Below are positions 6,645 through 10,901 of a DNA stretch of 10,901 bases, one piece after another. The stretch spans positions 1 to 10,901 of the forward strand of contig CAKTSW010000022.1 of the NCBI GenBank assembly GCA_934613165.1. Reading direction: 5' to 3'. Source of the stretch: an uncultured Ellagibacter sp. GTDB taxonomy: Bacteria > Actinomycetota > Coriobacteriia > Coriobacteriales > Eggerthellaceae. The notes below the pieces were generated by a model. That model did no database searches and was not told the DNA's origin. It was given only the letters and a program-made list of their open reading frames with translations. Both the position numbers and the translations under genes were made by a program. The first letter of the stretch is position 1; every line of letters begins with the position of its first letter.

Positions 6645-6650
6645 ATTGTC
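6645..6650 (-). promoter_or_regulatory. Predicted -10 box of the regulated leftward promoter
   Basis: GACAAT on the minus strand (4 of 6 to TATAAT) begins exactly 10 bp after the nearest TTTCAG repeat and is the exact mirror position, about the dyad at 6684, of the plus-strand box at 6718-6723. No -35 is visible, as expected when an activator bound to the repeats replaces it. Confidence 0.45.
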
Positions 6651-6660
6651 GGGGATGTTC

Positions 6661-6707
6661 CTGAAAAGAACCTGAAAGGGCGAGGGCATCTTTCAGGGTT
6701 CTTTCAG
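6661..6707. promoter_or_regulatory. Dyad of two OmpR-type direct repeats (operator for the divergent operons)
   Basis: CTGAAA occurs at 6661-6666 and 6672-6677, and its complement TTTCAG at 6691-6696 and 6702-6707. Each pair is a direct repeat with N5 spacing (11-bp period, one helical turn). The two pairs are mirror images around 6684. OmpR-family regulators bind such tandem hexamers (for example CiaR and PhoP boxes), and the only regulator in the neighbourhood is of that family. I infer binding by this response regulator and activation in both directions. Confidence 0.7.
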
Positions 6708-6717
6708 CGGCGCTTCG

Positions 6718-6723
6718 TAGCAT
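6718..6723 (+). promoter_or_regulatory. Predicted -10 box of the VTC operon promoter
   Basis: TAGCAT (4 of 6 to TATAAT) begins exactly 10 bp after the rightmost TTTCAG. The repeat occupies the -35 region, the usual geometry of promoters activated by OmpR-family proteins. The predicted start of transcription is near 6730, leaving a leader of about 90 nt before the VTC gene. Confidence 0.5.
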
Positions 6724-6821
6724 GGGGCTCGTCGCCCGGGGCGCGAATCCTTCCCTTTCCTTTTCCGCTGCGCCCCGGCGACTCTGAAAACGATGCATAA
6801 CCGCAGATGAGGAGTTCGACC

Positions 6822-7646
6822 ATGATGAGCTATCAGGACGTTTTCGAGCGCAAGGAAGTGAAATACGTGCTTTCCGCCGACCAGCGCGAGGCACTTGTCG
6901 GCGCGCTGTGCGGCCGCATGGCGCCCGATGCGTACGGCACGACCAACATCGTCAGCCGATATTTCGACACGCCGGAGCGCCTGCTGATCGAGCGCTCGCT
7001 CGACAAGCCGACGTACAAGGAGAAGCTCCGCGTGCGCAGCTACGGGCTTCCCGCCGAGGAGGACCAGGTGTTCGTCGAGCTGAAGAAGAAGTACAAGGGC
7101 ATCGTCTACAAGCGTCGGGTCGGCTGCTCGTATGCGGCGGCGCGCGCCTATATGGGCGGCATGCCCTACGAGGAGGCGTGCGCGGCGTACCCGCTCGCAA
7201 GCCCGCTGCTCGCCGAAGCGTCGCTCGCGCCGCGCAGCCTGCAGATCGCGCACGAGATCGACGCGTTCAAGGAGCGCTGGGCGCCGCTGCGCGCGTCGAT
7301 GGTGACGCTGTGCGATCGCATTGCGTACGCGCCCATCGTGGCGGGCGGCGGGGAAAGCGATGACCCGTCGGTTCCCTTCACCCTCCGTATCACCTTCGAC
7401 GCCAACGTCGCGTACCGCGACCTGTTCGAGGAAGAGCGCATCGCGATGGCGTCGCTGCGGCGCCCGCCGGCGGGGTTCGGCCGCCCGCGCCCGCTCCTCG
7501 ATGCGGGGCAGGCCATCATGGAGGTGAAATGCGCGGGGCCGTTTCCTCTGTGGCTTACCCGTGCGCTCGATTCGTGCGGGGCGTACCCCTCGTCGTTCTC
7601 GAAGTACGGCGCCGCGTACCGCGCGAGCATGCGCAAGGCGTCTTAA
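6822..7646 (+). CDS. VTC-domain (polyphosphate polymerase domain) protein, 274 aa
   Basis: This is a cytosolic triphosphate-tunnel enzyme domain. In yeast Vtc4 the same domain makes polyphosphate from ATP. The activity of bacterial stand-alone forms is less settled, so polymerase activity is an inference. The alternating charged residues that line the tunnel are visible: E9-R-K-E-V-K-Y15, YFDTP (47-51), K66-E-K-L-R-V-R72, V85-E-L-K-K-K90, Y96-K-R-R99, T187-L-R-I-T191, M223-E-V-K226 and S260-K-Y262. There is no membrane segment and no SPX domain. GAGGAG at 6809-6814 sits 7 bases before ATG 6822; ATG 6825 and 6807 are alternatives, and 6807 overlaps the ribosome binding site. It is the first gene of a three-gene operon, 66 bp before the DUF4956 gene. 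The pairing of VTC-domain and DUF4956 genes is a recurring bacterial arrangement, often with a CotH gene, which is absent here. Confidence 0.9.
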   Translation: MMSYQDVFERKEVKYVLSADQREALVGALCGRMAPDAYGTTNIVSRYFDTPERLLIERSLDKPTYKEKLRVRSYGLPAEEDQVFVELKKKYKGIVYKRRVGCSYAAARAYMGGMPYEEACAAYPLASPLLAEASLAPRSLQIAHEIDAFKERWAPLRASMVTLCDRIAYAPIVAGGGESDDPSVPFTLRITFDANVAYRDLFEEERIAMASLRRPPAGFGRPRPLLDAGQAIMEVKCAGPFPLWLTRALDSCGAYPSSFSKYGAAYRASMRKAS

Positions 7647-7712
7647 GGGGCGCTCGCCTTCGGGCACGCGACGTCTTGATTCAGCACCCATCGCTACCTT
7701 GAAAGGATTTCC

Positions 7713-8411
7713 ATGTCAGACCTCGTATTCTCCTCCGTGTTCGGGAGCAGCGACTCCGTCGTCGCGTCGGTTTCCGCGCAGAGCTTCCTTCTATGCAGCG
7801 TCGCGTCGATCGTGCTCGGCGCGGTCATCGCGTGCGTTTACATGTTCCGCCACAAATACTCGAAGAACTTCGTGGTGACGCTTGCGCTTTTGCCGCTCAT
7901 CGTGCAGATGGTCATCACGCTCGTGAACGGCAACCTGGGCGCCGGCATCGCGGTCATGGGCGTGTTCAACCTGGTGCGTTTCCGCTCGATCCCCGGCAGC
8001 GCGAAGGACATCGGCAGCGTGTTTCTGGCGATGGCCGTCGGTTTGGCGACCGGCATGGGATTTTTGGGCCTCGCCGTCCTGTTCACTGCGATCGTCGCCA
8101 TTGTGAACGTGGCGTACGTGCTTTCCCCCTTCGGCAAGCCGCGCGAAAGCGAGAAGACGCTCAAGATCGTGGTTCCCGAGGACCTCGATTTCGACGGCGT
8201 CTTCGACGAGGTGCTCGACCGTTACGCGAGCGAGCACGAGCTCACCGAGGTGCAAACGTCCAACATGGGAAGCCTTTACACGCTGCAGTACACGGTGCGC
8301 CTGCGCGAGGCGGGGCTTGAGAAACACCTGATCGACGAGGTGCGCTGCCTGAACGGCAACCTGAAGGTGACGCTTGGCGCATGCGTGCCCCAACCGCAGG
8401 GGGTGCTGTAG
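7713..8411 (+). CDS. DUF4956 integral membrane protein, 232 aa
   Basis: This is a membrane protein of unknown function. Hydrophobic helices are visible at about 24-44, 53-71, 75-88, 100-117 and 118-138. A hydrophilic C-terminal domain of about 90 residues follows, probably cytosolic. The family signature is FNLVRFRSIPGSAKDI (85-100), with charged residues R89, R91 and K98 at a membrane border. Length and order match DUF4956 proteins encoded beside VTC-domain genes. Start ATG 7713 has GAAAGGA about 6 bases upstream. The stop at 8411 is two bases before the lipoprotein ATG, so the two are probably translationally coupled. By analogy with yeast VTC, where the polymerase is held by a membrane part that accepts the growing chain, this protein may anchor the VTC enzyme or move its product. 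That is a hypothesis. Confidence 0.9.
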   Translation: MSDLVFSSVFGSSDSVVASVSAQSFLLCSVASIVLGAVIACVYMFRHKYSKNFVVTLALLPLIVQMVITLVNGNLGAGIAVMGVFNLVRFRSIPGSAKDIGSVFLAMAVGLATGMGFLGLAVLFTAIVAIVNVAYVLSPFGKPRESEKTLKIVVPEDLDFDGVFDEVLDRYASEHELTEVQTSNMGSLYTLQYTVRLREAGLEKHLIDEVRCLNGNLKVTLGACVPQPQGVL

Positions 8412-8413
8412 CC

Positions 8414-10576
8414 ATGAGAAGAAGAGCGATCGACGAGAAAGCTTCCGTGGGGCCGAGAGGCGGGGCTATACCCAGTCGCTCAAACAGTCCTCGCTTCGCT
8501 GCGGAATTCGCTTTGTGGGCACAGCCCCGCCTCTCGGCGCTCTGTGCCGCTACCGCACTCGTTCTTGCACTCATGGGAATGGGCGGTTGCGCCGTCGCGG
8601 GGGCTTCCTCGGATTCGGCTGCCGATACCGTCGCGGCCTCGTCGGAGGAAACCTCGTTCGAGAGCGTGGCGGCCGAATTCGACGTCGCCAACCTCGACCT
8701 CGACTACTCGAATCGCGATATGGACGCAAGCTACGACGATTCCTCGGCGACGCATATCGCGCTTTCCGGCACGTCGGCGAGCGTCGAGGGCGAGGGCGCT
8801 TCGGTCGACGGGGACACCGTGACGATTTCCCAGGCGGGCACCTACGTCGTGTCGGGAACCCTTTCCGATGGGCAATTCGTCGTCGACGCGCCGGACGACG
8901 CGAAGGTGCAGATCGTGCTTGCGGGCGCCTCGATCCACAACGAGGACGGCCCCGCCATCTACGTGGAGAATGCCGACAAATGCTTCGTGACCTTGGCCGA
9001 CGGTACGGAGAACGCGCTTTCCGACGGTACGGACTACGCGCTTGAAGAGGATCCGGACGAACCGTACGCGACGCTTTTCAGCTCCTGCGACCTGACGCTG
9101 AACGGTTCGGGGTCGCTTACCGTTGCGGCGAACTACCGTCACGGCATCTGCTCGAAGGACGACCTCGTCGTCACGGGCGGCACGATCGACGTCACGGCCG
9201 TCGAGGACGCCCTGCGCGGCCACGACAGCGTGAAAATCGCCGACGGCACGTTCAACCTGATCGCGGGCGGCGATGCCGTGAAGTCGAACAAGGACACGAA
9301 GGCGACGAAGGGATTCGTGAACATCACGGGCGGAACCTTCTTTATCCAGGCGGGCGATGAGGCGATGCAGGCGAAAACCTACATCGGGGTGAGCGGCGGC
9401 TCGTTTGACATCACCGCGGGAGACGACGCGTTCCACTCCGACCTCGAGATGGCGATTTCGGGTGGAACCTTCTCCGTCACCGCAGGCGACGACGCATTCC
9501 ATGCCGAAACCGTTCTTACGATCGACGACGGAACGATCGACGTCGCAAGCTGCTATGAGGGATACGAGGCCGAGAAGGTGTACGTGAACGGCGGCACGAC
9601 GCATATCGTGGCGACCGACGACGCCCTGAATGCGAGCGCGGCCGACCTTACGGGCGACGACTCGTCGACGACGGGGAACGAAGGCGCTCTGCCCGAGGCG
9701 CCGGGCGACGCGAGCGCGATGGCCGCGGGCGGCGGTAAGGCTCCCGAAGCACCGAGCGACGGGCAGGCCCCTGAGGCACCGAATGACGGGCAGGCTCCGG
9801 GCGCATCGGGCGACGGCGCTTCCTCAGACGCGTCGAACGCTTCCGGGGAAGCTGCGCCTGCTGGGCAGGCCCCGAGCGCGCCCGACCAGGGCGGCGCTGC
9901 TCCCGACGGGGGCGCGTCGCGGGGCGAGACGCCGCAGCAAGGTGCGGACCCAAGCGGCGATGCGGCGGGACAACCTGGCGGAAACGGCGGCCAAGGGGAT
10001 TTCTCCGGGGGCAACGCGCCTGGTCAGGCCGATGACAACTGCCTGATCCAGATCAACGGCGGCTACATCGAGATCGACGCCCAAGGCGACGGAGTGGACA
10101 GCAACGGCAACGTGGAGGTGACGGGCGGCGTGCTTCTCGTCAACGGAACGACGAGCAATGGCGACGGCGCGTTCGACTACGATGGCGAGGCGACCGTGAC
10201 GGGCGGCACCGTTGTCATGGTCGGGTCGACCGGCATGGCCCAGAACTTCTCGGGCGGCACCCAGCCGTTCCTCTTCAGCGCGGACGTTTCCGGCAACGCC
10301 GGCGATACGGTTGCCATCGTGGACGGGTCGGGCAATGTCGTCGCGTCGCTTACCGCTTCCAAGGCGTTCGCCATGGTGTGCGCGAGCAGTCCGGCCCTTA
10401 CCGAGGGCGGCAGCTACTCGGTAGTCGTGGGTGGGACGGTTGCAGGCGCGAACGCCGACGGCTACACCGATTCCGGGACGGTAACGGGTGGCGCGTCTGC
10501 GCCGGTTTCCGCAAGCACCACCCCGTCTTCGACCTCCACGATGATGGGCGGCGCCGCGCCGTCGGCAAGGAAGTAG
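8414..10576 (+). CDS. Carbohydrate-binding-type beta-helix lipoprotein (Cthe_2159-like), 720 aa
   Basis: This is an exported, lipid-anchored surface protein. An unusually long N-terminus (RRR at 2-4) precedes the hydrophobic stretch (about 43-55) and the lipobox MGGC, with lipidated C59. A beta-helix follows (about 115-410), with coils of 22-23 residues marked by GGTF and AGDDAFH (for example 334-341 and 356-363), typical of the Cthe_2159 carbohydrate-binding family, whose characterised member binds acidic polysaccharide and calcium. A 130-residue insert (about 411-541) rich in A, P, G, S and D interrupts it. The helix resumes at about 542-615 (INGGYIEIDAQGDGVDSNG), and a beta-rich domain and S/T-rich tail end the protein. 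It is very acidic, with many Asp clusters. Start ATG 8414 has AGGGGG about 10 bases upstream; GTG/ATG 8381 is not preferred because it overlaps the DUF4956 gene further. It is the last gene of the operon. Ligand unknown: sugar polymer, calcium or polyphosphate. Confidence 0.88.
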   Translation: MRRRAIDEKASVGPRGGAIPSRSNSPRFAAEFALWAQPRLSALCAATALVLALMGMGGCAVAGASSDSAADTVAASSEETSFESVAAEFDVANLDLDYSNRDMDASYDDSSATHIALSGTSASVEGEGASVDGDTVTISQAGTYVVSGTLSDGQFVVDAPDDAKVQIVLAGASIHNEDGPAIYVENADKCFVTLADGTENALSDGTDYALEEDPDEPYATLFSSCDLTLNGSGSLTVAANYRHGICSKDDLVVTGGTIDVTAVEDALRGHDSVKIADGTFNLIAGGDAVKSNKDTKATKGFVNITGGTFFIQAGDEAMQAKTYIGVSGGSFDITAGDDAFHSDLEMAISGGTFSVTAGDDAFHAETVLTIDDGTIDVASCYEGYEAEKVYVNGGTTHIVATDDALNASAADLTGDDSSTTGNEGALPEAPGDASAMAAGGGKAPEAPSDGQAPEAPNDGQAPGASGDGASSDASNASGEAAPAGQAPSAPDQGGAAPDGGASRGETPQQGADPSGDAAGQPGGNGGQGDFSGGNAPGQADDNCLIQINGGYIEIDAQGDGVDSNGNVEVTGGVLLVNGTTSNGDGAFDYDGEATVTGGTVVMVGSTGMAQNFSGGTQPFLFSADVSGNAGDTVAIVDGSGNVVASLTASKAFAMVCASSPALTEGGSYSVVVGGTVAGANADGYTDSGTVTGGASAPVSASTTPSSTSTMMGGAAPSARK
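8452..8538. repeat. 87-bp palindromic element (REP/MITE-like) inside the lipoprotein signal-peptide region
   Basis: GCCGAGAGGCGGGGCT (8452-8467) and its exact complement AGCCCCGCCTCTCGGC (8523-8538) are 16-base perfect inverted ends with 55 bases between. The pairing continues symmetrically through T8469/A8521 and CCCA (8471-8474)/TGGG (8516-8519), giving 21 pairs in 23 positions around a centre at 8495. The element is 87 bp, exactly 29 codons, so it keeps the frame and adds 29 residues before the hydrophobic core. No clear target-site duplication is visible, and no second copy lies in the window. Confidence 0.65.
9743..9823 (+). repeat. 27-bp tandem repeats in the lipoprotein linker
   Basis: Three 27-bp units encode PEAPSDGQA, PEAPNDGQA and the diverged PGASGDGAS. 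A further diverged unit, PEAPGDASA, lies at 9692-9718. They sit in the flexible insert between the two beta-helix parts and may change copy number between strains. Confidence 0.7.
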
Positions 10577-10594
10577 CGCCCTGTCGTTGCGAGA

Positions 10595-10621
10595 AGGCGA
10601 AAACGACCGCAGGCGAAAACG
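10595..10621 (+). repeat. Short direct repeat AGGCGAAAACG after the lipoprotein gene
   Basis: The 11-base word occurs at 10595-10605 and 10611-10621, a 16-bp period, in the stretch between the lipoprotein stop and the terminator. No function is evident; chance or a small regulatory site are both possible. Confidence 0.3.
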
Positions 10622-10647
10622 CACTCTCGCGCTTTAGTCTGTTGGAG

Positions 10648-10653
10648 TAGAAT
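10648..10653 (+). promoter_or_regulatory. Possible -10 box (TAGAAT) upstream of cimA
   Basis: TAGAAT (5 of 6) lies 67 bases before the cimA start and immediately before the terminator stem. No good -35 is seen at 16-18 bp. If used, transcription would begin inside the left arm of the hairpin, leaving the terminator in the cimA leader. Confidence 0.25.
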
Positions 10654-10654
10654 A

Positions 10655-10694
10655 ACCGACCGTACGGGCAAAGCGCCCGTACGGTCGGTTTTTT
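10655..10694 (+). terminator. Strong intrinsic terminator
   Basis: Bases 10655-10669 and 10675-10689 are perfect 15-base complements (core CCGACCGTACGGGC) around the loop AAAGC, followed by a run of six T (10689-10694). It should end the VTC-DUF4956-lipoprotein transcript about 80 bases after the last stop codon. Only 21 bases separate it from the cimA ATG. Confidence 0.93.
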
Positions 10695-10715
10695 CGTATC
10701 AGAGGTACCGTTTCC

Positions 10716-10901
10716 ATGCCATCACGGGTTTTCACATACGATTGCACCTTGCGCGATGGCGAGCAGTGCGAAGGCGTCAACCTTTCCCTCGACGACAAGC
10801 TGCGCATCGTGCAAAGGCTCGACGAGTTCGGCATCGACTTCATCGAAGGCGGCTTTCCCGCGTCGAACCCGAAGGACATCGAGTTCTTCCGTCGCGTGAA
10901 A
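10716..10901 (+). CDS. cimA: (R)-citramalate synthase, N-terminal 62 residues, cut by window edge
   Basis: This is a cytosolic enzyme of the DRE-TIM metallolyase group that condenses acetyl-CoA with pyruvate to citramalate, feeding isoleucine synthesis through 2-oxobutanoate. Only the start is present. [10 protein letters not shown] (8-17) contains the R-D-x-x-Q metal and catalytic motif at the end of the first strand. The following [20 protein letters not shown] and the [12 protein letters not shown] segment (43-54) match the citramalate-synthase branch better than 2-isopropylmalate or homocitrate synthases, which usually read differently after the second strand. ATG 10716 has GAGGT about 9 bases upstream. 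It begins straight after a strong terminator, so its promoter must overlap or lie upstream of that terminator. The exact substrate specificity needs the rest of the gene. Confidence 0.85.
   Translation, partial: MPSRVFTYDCTLRDGEQCEGVNLSLDDKLRIVQRLDEFGIDFIEGGFPASNPKDIEFFRRVK

Noticed and set aside
6470..6646. N-terminal extension of the response regulator up to ATG 6646
   Set aside because: The added 59 residues are arginine-rich, unlike receiver domains, and are encoded by the hairpin region. GTG 6469 has a Shine-Dalgarno and gives the normal N-terminus.
8480..9604. Minus-strand open frame of 374 codons
   Set aside because: It is a shadow of the lipoprotein gene; the plus-strand reading has the lipobox and beta-helix coils.
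1..10901. CRISPR array, tRNA, rRNA, integrase or transposase genes
   Set aside because: I saw no regularly spaced repeats, tRNA-like cloverleaf or mobile-element enzyme. The only mobile-like trace is the 87-bp palindromic element.

Overview
The window is GC-rich, and its real genes strongly prefer G or C at third codon positions. Gene content and style suggest a gut-type actinobacterium of the class Coriobacteriia (Eggerthellaceae-like): membrane transporters of aromatic-acid, sugar-porter and NSS type, an OmpR/EnvZ-type two-component pair, and a VTC/DUF4956/carbohydrate-binding lipoprotein set. There is no rRNA or marker gene, so this placement is an inference.

Layout. (1) Positions 1-866, minus strand: the N-terminal 288 residues of an MFS transporter with the TM1 DGYD motif of the aromatic acid:H+ symporter family; it runs off the left edge. 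(2) 867-1485: a long divergent intergenic region with inverted repeats and no convincing gene. (3) 1486-2862 plus: a second MFS transporter of sugar-porter/NiaP type. (4) 2934-4379 plus: a sodium:neurotransmitter-symporter (LeuT-fold) transporter. It converges on (5) a two-component pair on the minus strand, response regulator 6469-5792 then histidine kinase 5769-4387. An 18-bp perfect palindrome covers the convergent stop codons. (6) 6470-6821: a dense divergent control region. (7) 6822-10576 plus: a three-gene operon of a VTC-type triphosphate-tunnel enzyme (polyphosphate polymerase domain), a DUF4956 membrane protein and a large acidic beta-helix lipoprotein (Cthe_2159-like). (8) A strong intrinsic terminator at 10655-10694, then the first 62 codons of citramalate synthase (cimA).

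The most informative part is the control region. Four copies of one hexamer form two TTTCAG-N5-TTTCAG direct repeats facing away from each other around a dyad at 6684. Each pair is followed, after exactly 10 bp, by a -10-like hexamer, one for each direction. This is the arrangement expected of an OmpR-family regulator that activates both its own operon and the divergent VTC operon. I infer that the two-component system and the three envelope genes form one regulatory circuit: a signal is sensed outside the membrane, and a cytosolic polymer-type enzyme, a membrane partner and a surface lipoprotein are produced. The leader of the regulator operon would also carry three successive hairpins, the last terminator-like.

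A second notable feature is an 87-bp palindromic, REP/MITE-like element (16-bp perfect ends) lying in frame inside the signal-peptide coding region of the lipoprotein. Removing it restores a normal-length lipoprotein signal peptide.
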